A stretch of DNA of 64,000 nt from JAJCYL01 sp040222875 (GCA_040222875.1 JAVKCG010000053.1:248001-312000), one strand, 5' to 3'; numbered from the stretch's first letter, positions 42,452 through 51,536 are shown. The notes: generated by a model not told the origin, from the letters alone. Made by a program: numbers and translations.

Positions 42452-43981
42452 TCACTCCCACTCAATAGTAGCCGGTGGCTTGGATGAAATATCATAAACC
42501 ACCCGATTTACACCTTTCACCTGATTGATGATCTTACTGGAGATTTCCCCAAGAAACTCATAAGGCAAATGGCTGAAATCAGCGGTCATGCCATCAACGC
42601 TACCGACGGAGCGCAATGCCACTACGTTTTCATAAGTACGCTCATCACCCATCACCCCGACAGACTGCACAGGAAGAAGTACGGCCAATGCCTGCCACAC
42701 ATCATCATAAAGCCCATGATCTTTTAAGCCTTGAATAAATATGTAGTCGACCTCTTGCAAAATCCTGACTTTGTCAGGGGTGATATCGCCGAGAATTCTG
42801 ATACCCAAACCCGGCCCTGGGAATGGATGTCGGCCTAAAATTTTGGGATCAATGCCCAGAGTTTTGCCCACATTTCTCACTTCATCTTTAAATAAGGTAT
42901 TCAGGGGCTCAACTACTTTAAGTTTCATATAGTCTGGCAACCCACCAACATTGTGGTGCGATTTGATAGTTGCAGATGGCCCTTTTACCGAAACCGATTC
43001 AATCACATCGGGATAAATTGTACCCTGACCCAACCATTTCACATTTTCAATTTTATGGGCTTCCTGATCAAATACATCAATAAATACCTTACCAATCGCT
43101 TTCCGCTTTCCCTCAGGGTCCGATATTCCACGGAGGGCCAAATAAAACTGCTCCTTGGCATCAACCCCTTTAACGTTCAGCCCCATCCCTTCATAAGATG
43201 CTAATACTTGTTCAAACTCACCCTTTCTAAGCAGTCCGTTATCAACAAAAATGCAGTGCAGATTTTTTCCAATGGCTTGGTGGATCAAAGTGGCTGCTAC
43301 CGAAGAATCAACCCCACCTGATAAACCGAGAACGACTTTATCATCACCCAGCTTTGTTTTTAATTCAGCAATGGTCGACTCAACAAAAATGTCAGAAGTC
43401 CAGTCTTGCTTGCAACCACAGATGTGAACCACGAAATTCCTTAAAACTTCTTTACCCTGGGCAGAATGTGTCACTTCAGGATGGAACTGGATACCCCAGA
43501 TATTTTTTTCCTGATGTTTAAAAGCTGCCGCCTCAACTGATGATGTGCTTGCAATTAACTCCAGTTCTTCTGGCAATCTGACAATTGTATCCGCATGCGA
43601 CATCCACACCTGGCTATTCAGGTTGATCTCTTTTATCAACGCAAAATGGGAGTCAATCTTGGTGAGGTTGGCCCTGCCATATTCCCTATGATTCGATTTT
43701 TCTACCTCACCGCCAAGTTTATGGGCGATTAGTTGTGCACCATAGCACACTCCGAGAATTGGAGCTGTGCCATCCAATAAATCCAGATTTACATCAGGGG
43801 CATCTTCATCTCGAACTGAACATGGGCTACCTGAAAGTATAATCCCTTTGATACTCGAATCAAGATCAGGAATGTGGTTATAGGGATGGATTTCACAGTA
43901 AACGTTCAACTCACGGACCCTTCTTGCAATCAGTTGGGTGTACTGGGATCCGAAGTCGAGGATGAGGATTTTTTCTGTCAT
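42452..43981 (-). CDS. guaA: GMP synthase (glutamine-hydrolysing)
   Basis: It converts XMP to GMP using glutamine and ATP. The glutaminase domain (1 to about 190) has the catalytic Cys in LGVCYGAQ (Cys 79 from the chosen start) and the catalytic His/Glu in QFHPEVTHS. The ATP pyrophosphatase domain has the P-loop LGLSGGVDSSVAA (about 215-230), and the C-terminal dimerisation domain ends KPPATIEWE. I take ATG 43981 (MTEKILILDFG) as start because the -7 element lies just before it; an ATG at 43987 would add two residues but overlaps that element. guaB is not adjacent. Confidence 0.96.
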   Translation of the reverse strand: MTEKILILDFGSQYTQLIARRVRELNVYCEIHPYNHIPDLDSSIKGIILSGSPCSVRDEDAPDVNLDLLDGTAPILGVCYGAQLIAHKLGGEVEKSNHREYGRANLTKIDSHFALIKEINLNSQVWMSHADTIVRLPEELELIASTSSVEAAAFKHQEKNIWGIQFHPEVTHSAQGKEVLRNFVVHICGCKQDWTSDIFVESTIAELKTKLGDDKVVLGLSGGVDSSVAATLIHQAIGKNLHCIFVDNGLLRKGEFEQVLASYEGMGLNVKGVDAKEQFYLALRGISDPEGKRKAIGKVFIDVFDQEAHKIENVKWLGQGTIYPDVIESVSVKGPSATIKSHHNVGGLPDYMKLKVVEPLNTLFKDEVRNVGKTLGIDPKILGRHPFPGPGLGIRILGDITPDKVRILQEVDYIFIQGLKDHGLYDDVWQALAVLLPVQSVGVMGDERTYENVVALRSVGSVDGMTADFSHLPYEFLGEISSKIINQVKGVNRVVYDISSKPPATIEWE

Positions 43982-43984
43982 CCG

Positions 43985-43992
43985 CAAAAGTA
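43985..43992 (-). promoter_or_regulatory. -7 element abutting the guaA start codon
   Basis: On the minus strand this reads TACTTTTG, an exact TAnnTTTG match that ends 3 nt before the ATG at 43981. If it is used, the guaA mRNA would be leaderless or nearly so. Confidence 0.5.
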
Positions 43993-44145
43993 ATCATCTA
44001 AGTTTTTTATCCATCCGGCAGAATACAATATTGACCTGAACGCAAACGTTTTGTGACCTATTCAAACCACAACCCGGTTTAAGATTGAATAAAATGCAAA
44101 AATTTAATTTGGTTTGCACCTCTTTTCGCTTTCAATAAATCTGTA

Positions 44146-46680
44146 GTGAGTACCTTATTCAAGAAACACTTATTCATTCTTCCCTTCTTAATAGTTTTTG
44201 GGTGTAAGACAAGCCGAAACATTTCGAAGATTGACCCAAACGCCGATGCACCCGATTCCACCGAAGTGAAGGTAGATGCCCCTGAAAAGCTTATTTACAG
44301 AGCGGCAGAATCAAGGATTTGGGATTTAATCCATACCCATCTTGATCTTAGTTTCGATTGGGAGAATCAATATGTAAATGGTATTGCAGTTTTAGAACTC
44401 TCACCGTATTTCTTTCCTCAAGACGACTTAACCCTTGATGCGAAGGGATTTGATATTTTGAAAGTGAGCAAATTAACACCTCAGGGCCAGCAGGATTTGT
44501 CGTTTGAATATGATGGCGAAGAATTAGATGTTACCCTTGATACCGAGTACACTAAAGGTGATAAAATTCAGATTCGAATTGAATACATCGCAAAACCGAA
44601 TGAACGCACCGTTGGCGGAAGTGAGGCGATCACATCTGATAAAGGCCTCTACTTCATAAATCCCCTCGGTGAGGAACCCAATAAGCCACAGCAAATCTGG
44701 ACACAAGGTGAGACAGAATCGAATTCCGCCTGGTTTCCTACAATCGACTCACCAAATGAACGGTGCACCCAGGAAATGTACATCACAGTTAATGATCGTT
44801 TCAAGACACTTTCAAATGGCACATTAGTTTATTCCCAAAAAAATGAAGACCATACCAGAACTGACTATTGGAAAATGGATAAGCCGCATGCACCCTATTT
44901 GTTTATGCTGGCAATTGGGGAGTTTAGTGTAGTAAAAGACAAATGGAACAACATCCCGATTGACTATTGGGTTGAGCCAGAATATGAAAAGTACGCTAAA
45001 GATGTTTTCGGCAACACACCTGAGATGATGACTTTCTTTTCAGAGTTATTGGATTATCCATTTCCCTGGGCGAAATATTCACAAGTGGTGGTTCGTGATT
45101 ATGTTTCTGGTGCTATGGAAAATACTACAGCCTCAGTTTTTATGGAAGACCTTCAAATCACCAGCCGAGAAAAGCTTGATGAAAACTGGGATTACATAAT
45201 TGCCCATGAGTTGATGCACCAATGGTTTGGCGATTTAGTGACTTGTGAGTCTTGGTCCAACTTGCCATTGAATGAGGGGTTCGCTAATTATTCAGAATAC
45301 CTGTGGAATGAATATAAATATGGTCAGGAGGAAGCTGACTATAACAACTGGATTGAATTAAATAATTACCTCTCAGAGGCTGAGGCCAAGCAGGTGCCGC
45401 TGGTTCGATATTACTATGAAGACCGTGAGGATATGTTTGATAATCACTCCTATGCCAAAGCAGGGCTGACCCTACACATGTTACGAAAATATATAGGTGA
45501 TGAAGCTTTTTTCGCTTCACTCAACCTATACTTAAAAAGTAACGCATTTCAATCAGTCGAAATACATGATTTGAGATTGGCCTTTGAGGAAGTCACCGGA
45601 GAAGACATGAATTGGTTCTTCGATCAATGGTACTTTGAACCCGGGCACCCAATATTGGATGTTTCCCATACTTACGAAAACGACTCATTGTACTTATATA
45701 TAAATCAGGTTCAGGATACAACAATAGCACCCATATATACATTACCTGTGTTCATAGATGTCTATGCTAATGATGAAGTTGATCGTTATCCGCTGATGGT
45801 TCAGAACTTGTCGGAGGAATATCAATGGTATTATCCTTCCAAACCTAATCTGGTACTATTCGATAGTGACCAGCAGTTGTTGGGGGAAGTATATCATGAG
45901 AAATCCGATGAGGAATTGTCCTTTCAATATTCAAACAGTGAATTATTTATTCCACGATTTGAAGCCTTGAATGAAATTCAGGAAAGGCTGGATTCAGATT
46001 ACGCAGAGGAAATAACGAAGAAGGCTTTAGATGATCCGAATTGGAGAATTAAATCCCTGGCAATAGATCTGGCCTCCAAAAATGAGATGCTGTCAGATGC
46101 TGCAGTGCTAACCAAAGTGGAAAGCTATTTGGATCATGAACGATCTGATGTAAGGGCTAGTGCGTTAAGCGCATTGCTTGAGCTTGATGCTTATACGTAC
46201 ATTGATCAATTGCAGGAAGCTTTAAAAGATAGCGCCTATAGTGTAGTGGGTGTAGCCCTTGCCACATATGTGGAGCTGCCAGATGCTGAGAGCGAGGTAG
46301 TTGAATCTTATGCCGATGAAAAAAATGTGAATGTGTTGCTCCCGGTTGCAGATTACTATCTGCAAAATGGCGATTCAACTAAATATGGCTGGTTTGTGAA
46401 CAAATCGAAACTTCTTACAGGTACTGATCAATATTACTTTCTTCAGTACCTGGTTCAATATATGTTAGAAGCACCCCTGAGCCAACAAGAATCGAGTATT
46501 GAATTTTTTAAAAACCTTGCACTGAATGGATCTCAATATTATACCAGATTGATGGGAGTTCAGGGTTTAATGGTGGTTTCAGAAATAGAAGGTGTAATGC
46601 CCATCATAATAGAAGCTGTTTCAAAGGAAACTGATCCCCGCTTAATTGAATTTTATGACCAATTGCGGGAAGGAAATTAG
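44146..46680 (+). CDS. M1 family metallo-aminopeptidase, lipoprotein, with HEAT-like C-terminal domain
   Basis: It is predicted to remove N-terminal residues from peptides outside the cytoplasm. The lipobox FLIVFGC ends the signal peptide. The substrate motif GAMEN lies at about 322 and the zinc site HELMHQWFGDLVT with the third ligand in LNEGFANYSEY at about 354-382. The N-terminal beta-saddle domain precedes these. The C-terminal 250 residues are helical and repeat-like (LASKNEMLSDAAVLTKVES, SDVRASALSALLELD). The start is GTG at 44146, where the signal peptide begins. The gene is divergent from guaA and followed by the tRNA-tuf unit. At 844 aa it fits the family. Confidence 0.93.
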   Translation: MSTLFKKHLFILPFLIVFGCKTSRNISKIDPNADAPDSTEVKVDAPEKLIYRAAESRIWDLIHTHLDLSFDWENQYVNGIAVLELSPYFFPQDDLTLDAKGFDILKVSKLTPQGQQDLSFEYDGEELDVTLDTEYTKGDKIQIRIEYIAKPNERTVGGSEAITSDKGLYFINPLGEEPNKPQQIWTQGETESNSAWFPTIDSPNERCTQEMYITVNDRFKTLSNGTLVYSQKNEDHTRTDYWKMDKPHAPYLFMLAIGEFSVVKDKWNNIPIDYWVEPEYEKYAKDVFGNTPEMMTFFSELLDYPFPWAKYSQVVVRDYVSGAMENTTASVFMEDLQITSREKLDENWDYIIAHELMHQWFGDLVTCESWSNLPLNEGFANYSEYLWNEYKYGQEEADYNNWIELNNYLSEAEAKQVPLVRYYYEDREDMFDNHSYAKAGLTLHMLRKYIGDEAFFASLNLYLKSNAFQSVEIHDLRLAFEEVTGEDMNWFFDQWYFEPGHPILDVSHTYENDSLYLYINQVQDTTIAPIYTLPVFIDVYANDEVDRYPLMVQNLSEEYQWYYPSKPNLVLFDSDQQLLGEVYHEKSDEELSFQYSNSELFIPRFEALNEIQERLDSDYAEEITKKALDDPNWRIKSLAIDLASKNEMLSDAAVLTKVESYLDHERSDVRASALSALLELDAYTYIDQLQEALKDSAYSVVGVALATYVELPDAESEVVESYADEKNVNVLLPVADYYLQNGDSTKYGWFVNKSKLLTGTDQYYFLQYLVQYMLEAPLSQQESSIEFFKNLALNGSQYYTRLMGVQGLMVVSEIEGVMPIIIEAVSKETDPRLIEFYDQLREGN

Positions 46681-46708
46681 ATTGGTTCAGACACATTCAG
46701 ACAAAAAT

Positions 46709-46738
46709 TTGATTAAAATTAAAAAGCATCTACTTTTG
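46709..46738 (+). promoter_or_regulatory. Promoter of the tRNA-Tyr-Gly-Thr-tuf unit
   Basis: The -33 TTG lies at 46709-46711 and the exact -7 element TACTTTTG at 46731-46738, 19 nt apart. It is followed by CACTCCC in the initial transcript. The first tRNA starts about 70 nt downstream. Confidence 0.78.
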
Positions 46739-46814
46739 CACTCCCTTTAAAATCGAGTATAAGATTTTGATGGGGAATGTTCTTGATTTTAGTGTGATTT
46801 TGGGAGCGATAATC

Positions 46815-46896
46815 GGGGAGATACCGAAGCGGTCAAACGGGGCAGACTGTAAATCTGTTGGCTCAGCCTTCGTAGGTTCGAATCCTGCTCTCCCCA
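46815..46896 (+). tRNA. tRNA-Tyr (GUA)
   Basis: This is a class II tRNA of 82 nt with a long variable arm. The acceptor stem GGGGAGA pairs with TCTCCCC, the discriminator is A, the anticodon loop CTGTAAA holds GTA, and the T arm contains GGTTCGAATCC. It is the first of three tRNAs ahead of tuf. Confidence 0.95.
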
Positions 46897-46973
46897 CGTG
46901 GGAAAAGCTCAAATTCCAAAAAGTAAATTCCGAATGTTTGGAGTTTGAAAATTGTTTTTGAGATTTTTCAATT

Positions 46974-47046
46974 GCGGGTGTAGCTCAGTTGGTAGAGCGA
47001 CAGCCTTCCAAGCTGTAGGTCGCCGGTTCGAACCTGGTCACCCGCT
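46974..47046 (+). tRNA. tRNA-Gly (UCC)
   Basis: This is a 73-nt cloverleaf: acceptor GCGGGTG with CACCCGC, D arm AGCTCAGTTGGTAGAGC, anticodon loop CTTCCAA giving TCC, and T arm CCGGTTCGAACCTGG. It is the second tRNA of the tuf unit. Confidence 0.95.
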
Positions 47047-47095
47047 CAAACTTTCATCATCCCACTATTAAATCAAGAACAATTTTACCCCTGTT

Positions 47096-47110
47096 TGCCT
47101 GTCGTAGGCA
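47096..47110 (+). repeat. Small hairpin between tRNA-Gly and tRNA-Thr
   Basis: TGCCT (47096-47100) pairs with AGGCA (47106-47110). The nearby GGCAGGC at 47121-47127 could form an alternative stem with the first arm. It may be a processing signal or a REP-like repeat; its function is unknown. Confidence 0.4.
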
Positions 47111-47125
47111 GGTTAGACGAGGCAG

Positions 47126-47197
47126 GCCGACGTAGCTCAGGGGTAGAGCGCTTCCTTGGTAAGGAAGAGGTCAGGGGTTCAAATCCCCTCGTTGGCT
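47126..47197 (+). tRNA. tRNA-Thr (GGU)
   Basis: This is a 72-nt cloverleaf: acceptor GCCGACG with CGTTGGC (one G-U pair), D arm AGCTCAGGGGTAGAGC, anticodon loop CTTGGTA giving GGT, and T arm AGGGGTTCAAATCCCCT. tuf starts 58 nt downstream. Confidence 0.95.
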
Positions 47198-47255
47198 CAT
47201 TTTAAATTGATTGTGTAACTATTAAATAATTTTAACCAATATAAGTTTTTCAAAC

Positions 47256-48443
47256 ATGGCTAAAGAAACCTTTGATCGTTCGAAACCCCACGTTAATATT
47301 GGTACTATCGGTCACGTTGACCACGGTAAAACCACATTAACAGCCGCTATTACAAAAGTATTATCGGATCAAGGCTTGTCAGAAGTAAGAGATTTCTCTT
47401 CTATTGACAACGCTCCTGAAGAAAAAGAGAGGGGTATTACAATTAACACCGCTCACGTTGAGTATGCAACTGCCAACAGGCACTATGCTCACGTTGACTG
47501 TCCAGGTCACGCTGACTATGTAAAAAACATGGTAACTGGTGCTGCCCAGATGGACGGTGCAATCCTTGTTGTTGCAGCTACTGATGGCCCAATGCCACAG
47601 ACCAGGGAGCACATCCTACTTGCAAGACAGGTTGGTGTACCAGCTTTGGTTGTTTTCATGAACAAAGTTGACCTGGTAGATGATCCTGAATTATTAGAGC
47701 TTGTAGAAATGGAAGTTAGAGAACTTCTTAGTTTCTATGAATTTCCAGGTGATGACATTCCTGTTATTCAGGGTTCTGCTCTTGGCGCACTTAACGGCGA
47801 AGCTTCATGGGTTGAAAAAGTTGTTGAATTGATGGCAGCAGTTGATGATTACATTCCTCTTCCTGAGAGATTAATCGACAAAGATTTCCTAATGCCAGTT
47901 GAAGACGTATTCTCTATTACTGGTAGGGGTACTGTTGCTACAGGTAGGATCGAGAGAGGTGTAACTAACACTGGTGATCCTGTTGATATCATCGGCATGG
48001 GTGCTGAAAACTTGAAGTCTACAGTAACAGGTGTTGAAATGTTTAGGAAGATCTTAGATAGAGGAGAAGCTGGTGATAATACAGGCCTTCTATTAAGAGG
48101 TATTGAAAAAACTGACATCAAGCGAGGCATGATTATTTGTAAGCCTGGTTCAGTAACGCCTCACGCTCATTTCAAAGCTGAAGTTTACGTACTATCAAAA
48201 GAAGAAGGTGGACGTCATACTCCATTCTTTAATAAGTACCGACCACAGTTCTACTTAAGAACTACAGACGTGACTGGTGAGATCAAATTACCTGATGGTG
48301 TTGAAATGGTTATGCCTGGTGATAATATCACTATCGAGGTTAACCTTATCAACAAAGTTGCCCTTGAAAAAGGCCTTCGATTTGCTATCAGGGAAGGTGG
48401 ACGAACTGTCGGTGCTGGTCAGGTAACCGAAATTTTAGATTAA
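47256..48443 (+). CDS. tuf: Elongation factor Tu
   Basis: This GTPase delivers aminoacyl-tRNA to the ribosome. The P-loop is GHVDHGKTTL (about 19-28), the switch II region DCPGHADYVKNM, the base-recognition motif FMNKVDL and the SAL-type motif QGSALGAL. Domains 2 and 3 show the usual ATGRIERG and the C-terminal AIREGGRTVGAGQVTEIL. The length of 395 aa is standard. It lies behind three tRNA genes in one unit, ends in a strong terminator, and is followed by tRNA-Trp and secE, the classic Bacteroidota order. Confidence 0.98.
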   Translation: MAKETFDRSKPHVNIGTIGHVDHGKTTLTAAITKVLSDQGLSEVRDFSSIDNAPEEKERGITINTAHVEYATANRHYAHVDCPGHADYVKNMVTGAAQMDGAILVVAATDGPMPQTREHILLARQVGVPALVVFMNKVDLVDDPELLELVEMEVRELLSFYEFPGDDIPVIQGSALGALNGEASWVEKVVELMAAVDDYIPLPERLIDKDFLMPVEDVFSITGRGTVATGRIERGVTNTGDPVDIIGMGAENLKSTVTGVEMFRKILDRGEAGDNTGLLLRGIEKTDIKRGMIICKPGSVTPHAHFKAEVYVLSKEEGGRHTPFFNKYRPQFYLRTTDVTGEIKLPDGVEMVMPGDNITIEVNLINKVALEKGLRFAIREGGRTVGAGQVTEILD

Positions 48444-48468
48444 TTATTTAATAGGAATCAAAGGTTTT

Positions 48469-48506
48469 AAGTGCGTTTTGCAAATTGTAAAACGCACTTG
48501 TTTCTT
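48469..48506 (+). terminator. Intrinsic terminator of the tuf unit
   Basis: AAGTGCGTTTT (48469-48479) pairs with AAAACGCACTT (48489-48499), an 11-bp stem, followed by GTTTCTT. The end of the hairpin overlaps the -33 element of the next promoter. Confidence 0.85.
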
Positions 48507-48528
48507 ACATTAAAAGAAAATACCTTTG
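48498..48528 (+). promoter_or_regulatory. Promoter of the tRNA-Trp-secE-nusG unit
   Basis: The -33 TTG lies at 48498-48500 and the exact -7 element TACCTTTG at 48521-48528, 20 nt apart. The sequence from 48521 to 48540 is identical to 63825-63844 ahead of rplC. Confidence 0.8.
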
Positions 48529-48553
48529 CAGTCCGTTTTTGGAGGGTGTTTCT

Positions 48554-48626
48554 ACGGGTGTAGCTCAATTGGTAGAGCGACGGTCTCCAAAACCGTAGGC
48601 TGTGGGTTCGATTCCTACCACCCGTG
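48554..48626 (+). tRNA. tRNA-Trp (CCA)
   Basis: This is a 73-nt cloverleaf: acceptor ACGGGTG with CACCCGT, discriminator G, D arm AGCTCAATTGGTAGAGC, anticodon loop CTCCAAA giving CCA, and T arm GTGGGTTCGATTCCTAC. It sits 29 nt before secE. Confidence 0.95.
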
Positions 48627-48655
48627 CTTAGATTGTTCTTGAAAATTAGTAGCTG

Positions 48656-48850
48656 ATGCTGAAATTAAAAGCCTTTTTGTTGGAATCTTACGATGAAATG
48701 AGATTCAAAGTATCATGGCCGAAATATAGCGACTTGCAAAGTAGCTCTGTTTTGGTATTGGTGGCTTCTTTGATTTTTGCGCTACTAATAGGGGTAATCG
48801 ATCTCGCCTTTGAGAATGCGATGAAGTTCTTTTATAACATGACCCTGTGA
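48656..48850 (+). CDS. secE: Preprotein translocase subunit SecE
   Basis: It is the small clamp subunit of the SecYEG channel. This 64-aa protein has an amphipathic helix with the conserved ESYDEMRFKVSWPKYSDLQ, then one membrane segment (VLVLVASLIFALLIGVIDL, about 32-50). Single-helix SecE of this size is normal outside the enterobacteria. The position between tRNA-Trp and nusG is conserved in the phylum. Confidence 0.95.
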   Translation: MLKLKAFLLESYDEMRFKVSWPKYSDLQSSSVLVLVASLIFALLIGVIDLAFENAMKFFYNMTL

Positions 48851-48874
48851 GCGGCTCAGAATTAAACTGAAGTG

Positions 48875-49429
48875 ATGGCGGAATTAAATTGGTATGTGAT
48901 AAGGGCTGTAAGTGGGCAGGAAAAGAAGGTGAAAGCCTATCTGGAGAACGAGATATCGAGACAAAAGCTTGAAGAGTTTGTGCCTCAGATATTGATTCCT
49001 TCGGAGAAGGTTTATGAGATGCGCAATGGCAAGAAAAGGGTTAGGGAAAGAAATTTCTTTCCAGGTTACGTGTTAATATCTGCTGATTTATCAAAAGGGG
49101 AAACTATACATACTATTAATAGTATTCCTGGGGTAATCGGGTTTCTGGGTTCAGAAAAAGGTAAAGACAAACCTCCTGTTGCGTTGCGGCAAAATGAGGT
49201 CAATAGAATATTGGGTAAGGTAGAGGAAGTTGATGAGTTTGAAGAAAAGTTAGATCGACCATTTATTGTTGGCGAGTCTGTCAAAGTTATGGATGGTCCC
49301 TTTAGTGGCTTCAATGGTACAGTTGAAGAAGTATTTGAGGAGAGGAAGAAGCTAAATGTTATGGTTAAAATTTTTGGTAGAAATACGCCTGTTGAACTTA
49401 GTTACATACAGGTAGAAAAAGAGGATTAA
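48875..49429 (+). CDS. nusG: Transcription termination/antitermination factor NusG
   Basis: It binds RNA polymerase and couples it with Rho or the ribosome. The NGN domain begins LNWYVIRAVSGQEKKVKAYL and contains FFPGYVLI; the C-terminal KOW domain has VGESVKVMDGPFSGFNGTVEEV (split here for length as VGESVKVMDGPF and SGFNGTVEEV). I choose the ATG at 48875; an overlapping GTG at 48872 would add one residue. The length of about 184 aa is typical. It begins 24 nt after secE and ends 7 nt before rplK. Confidence 0.96.
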   Translation: MAELNWYVIRAVSGQEKKVKAYLENEISRQKLEEFVPQILIPSEKVYEMRNGKKRVRERNFFPGYVLISADLSKGETIHTINSIPGVIGFLGSEKGKDKPPVALRQNEVNRILGKVEEVDEFEEKLDRPFIVGESVKVMDGPFSGFNGTVEEVFEERKKLNVMVKIFGRNTPVELSYIQVEKED

Positions 49430-49436
49430 TTAAGCA

Positions 49437-49877
49437 ATGGCAAAAGAGATAAGTGGTTATTTGAAACTGCAAGCCAGAGGTGGAACAGCAAACCCTTCAC
49501 CTCCCATTGGCCCTGCACTAGGTAGTAAAGGCCTGAATATCATGGAGTTCTGTAAGCAGTTTAATGCCAGAACGCAGGATAAGATGGGGCAAATTCTGCC
49601 TGTTTTAATTACAATCTATACTGATAAATCTTTCGATTTTGTAATTAAAACTCCACCAGCACCAGTATTGCTTTTGGAAGCATCCAAGCAAAAGAAAGGT
49701 TCTGGTGAACCAAATAGAGTTAAAGTCGGATCGGTAACCTGGGATCAGGTGAAGACCATTGCTGAAACCAAAATGAGTGACTTAAATGCATTCACTGTTG
49801 AATCAGCCATGAAAATGGTAGCAGGTACAGCAAGAAGCATGGGATTAACAGTGAAAGGACAGGCCCCCTGGGCCTAA
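49437..49877 (+). CDS. rplK: 50S ribosomal protein L11
   Basis: It forms the stalk base and the thiostrepton-binding GTPase centre together with 23S rRNA. The family start is GYLKLQARGGTANPSPPIGP with the conserved GLNIMEFCKQFNARTQ. The C-terminal RNA-binding domain ends MKMVAGTARSMGLTV. The length of 146 aa is typical. It lies in the secE-nusG-rplK-rplA-rplJ-rplL run with short gaps. Confidence 0.97.
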   Translation: MAKEISGYLKLQARGGTANPSPPIGPALGSKGLNIMEFCKQFNARTQDKMGQILPVLITIYTDKSFDFVIKTPPAPVLLLEASKQKKGSGEPNRVKVGSVTWDQVKTIAETKMSDLNAFTVESAMKMVAGTARSMGLTVKGQAPWA

Positions 49878-49889
49878 TTACTTAAGAAG

Positions 49890-50588
49890 ATGGCAAAGTT
49901 GACAAAAAATCAAAAAGAGGCTTTAAATCATTACGATCCTGAGCAGGCTTATGCGCTTGATGAGGCTTGTGATATTGTAAAGAAAATCACAAAATCAAAG
50001 TTTGATGCCTCAGTTGATCTTAATATAAGGTTGGGGGTTGATCCCAAGAAAGCCGACCAAATGGTAAGAGGTGTAGTTACGTTGCCTCATGGGGTTGGTA
50101 AAGAGGTTAGGGTATTGGTTTTATGCACTCCTGATAAGGAAGAAGAAGCTAAAGCAGCCGGTGCAGACCATGTTGGGCTAGACGAGTACATCAAAAAAAT
50201 TGAAGGAGGCTGGACCGATATCGATGTGATCATTACAATGCCTACAGTTATGGCCAAAGTCGGTAAGCTAGGTAGGGTTTTGGGTCCACGAGGCCTCATG
50301 CCAAACCCTAAGTCTGGCACTGTAACTCCCGATGTAGCAAAGGCAGTTACTGAAGTTAAAGCTGGTAAAATCGATTTTAAAGTTGACAAATTCGGTATCA
50401 TCCATACGAGTATTGGCAAGGTTTCTTTCGATCAGGATAAATTAAAAGAAAACGCTGCCGAGATGATCTTAACGGTCAACCGATTAAAGCCCGCATCATC
50501 AAAAGGCACCTATTTCAAAAGTATTAATATGTCTAGCACTATGAGCAAGGGCATATCTATAGATAAGAACTCAATAACCGGTTTATAA
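49890..50588 (+). CDS. rplA: 50S ribosomal protein L1
   Basis: It is the L1-stalk protein that assists release of tRNA from the E site, and in many bacteria it represses its own mRNA. Conserved segments are DLNIRLGVDPKKADQMVRG, VLPRGLMP-type LGPRGLMPNPKSGTV, and the C-terminal SSTMSKGISID. The length of 232 aa is typical. It starts 12 nt after rplK, and rplJ follows after only 2 nt, so there is no room for a separate L10 leader. Confidence 0.97.
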   Translation: MAKLTKNQKEALNHYDPEQAYALDEACDIVKKITKSKFDASVDLNIRLGVDPKKADQMVRGVVTLPHGVGKEVRVLVLCTPDKEEEAKAAGADHVGLDEYIKKIEGGWTDIDVIITMPTVMAKVGKLGRVLGPRGLMPNPKSGTVTPDVAKAVTEVKAGKIDFKVDKFGIIHTSIGKVSFDQDKLKENAAEMILTVNRLKPASSKGTYFKSINMSSTMSKGISIDKNSITGL

Positions 50589-50590
50589 TC

Positions 50591-51118
50591 ATGACCAGGG
50601 AAGATAAAGCAATAATAATCGAAGATTTAGCCAAGAGGTTTGCGGATAATCCACACTTCTATCTGGCAGATGCTTCTGGCCTTGACGTGGCCAAAACGAA
50701 TGCATTCAGGAGATTGTGTTTTGAGAAAGGCATAGAGTATAAGGTTGTTAAAAATACACTGATTAAGAAAGCCCTGGAAAAACAGGAAGCTGATTTTTCA
50801 GAACTGGATGTGGCATTGAAAGGTTTTTCAGGCATTTTGTTTTCGCCTGAATCAAGCAACGCACCGGCTAAAATTCTTAAGCAATTTCATAAAACTGATG
50901 AAGCAGGTAGACCAAAATTAAAGGCTGCTTCCATAGATTCTGATCTTTTTATAGGTGAAGAACATTTAAACGCTCTCAGTGAGTTGAAGTCTAAAGACGA
51001 ACTCATAGGTGAGATTATTGGTCTGTTGCAATCACCAGTGAACAACGTACTTTCTGGTCTGTTGAGTGGAAAGAGCAAGTTGGCTGGTATTGTTAAAACT
51101 TTGTCAGAACGGGAATAG
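50591..51118 (+). CDS. rplJ: 50S ribosomal protein L10
   Basis: It anchors the L7/L12 stalk dimers to the ribosome. Conserved parts are FYLADASGLDVAKTNAFRRL and EYKVVKNTLIKKAL, and the C-terminal helix that binds L12 (PVNNVLSGLLSGKSKLAGIV). The length of 175 aa is usual. It follows rplA by 2 nt and precedes rplL by 37 nt. Confidence 0.97.
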   Translation: MTREDKAIIIEDLAKRFADNPHFYLADASGLDVAKTNAFRRLCFEKGIEYKVVKNTLIKKALEKQEADFSELDVALKGFSGILFSPESSNAPAKILKQFHKTDEAGRPKLKAASIDSDLFIGEEHLNALSELKSKDELIGEIIGLLQSPVNNVLSGLLSGKSKLAGIVKTLSERE

Positions 51119-51155
51119 GTTCTAGTTATTAAACACATTATTAATCGAAATTAAA

Positions 51156-51536
51156 ATGGCAGATTTAAAATCATTCGCTGAGCAGTTGGTTAACTTATCC
51201 GTAAAGGAAGTAAATGAGTTAGCTGACATTTTAAAAGATGAGTACGGCATCGAACCTGCTGCTGCAGCCGCACCTGTAATGGTTGCTGGCGGTGCAGGAG
51301 CTGAAGGTGGAGCTGCTGAAGAAAAGTCATCTTTTGATGTAGTACTTACCTCAGCTGGCCAAGCTAAACTAGCTGTTGTTAAACTGGTTAAAGAATTAAC
51401 TGGTTTAGGCTTGAAAGAAGCAAAAGAATTAGTTGATGGTGCACCTAAGGCAATTAAAGAAGGTGTTGCTAAAGACGAAGCTGAAGCTTTGAAAAAGCAG
51501 CTTGAAGAGGCTGGCGCTGAAGTAGAGTTGAAGTAA
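51156..51536 (+). CDS. rplL: 50S ribosomal protein L7/L12
   Basis: It is the flexible stalk protein that recruits translation GTPases. It has an N-terminal dimerisation domain (EQLVNLSVKEVNELADILKD), an alanine/glycine-rich hinge (about 35-55) and the conserved factor-binding domain GLGLKEAKELVDGAPKAIKE. The length of 126 aa is normal. A hairpin follows before rpoB and may lower expression of the polymerase genes relative to L12. Confidence 0.97.
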   Translation: MADLKSFAEQLVNLSVKEVNELADILKDEYGIEPAAAAAPVMVAGGAGAEGGAAEEKSSFDVVLTSAGQAKLAVVKLVKELTGLGLKEAKELVDGAPKAIKEGVAKDEAEALKKQLEEAGAEVELK

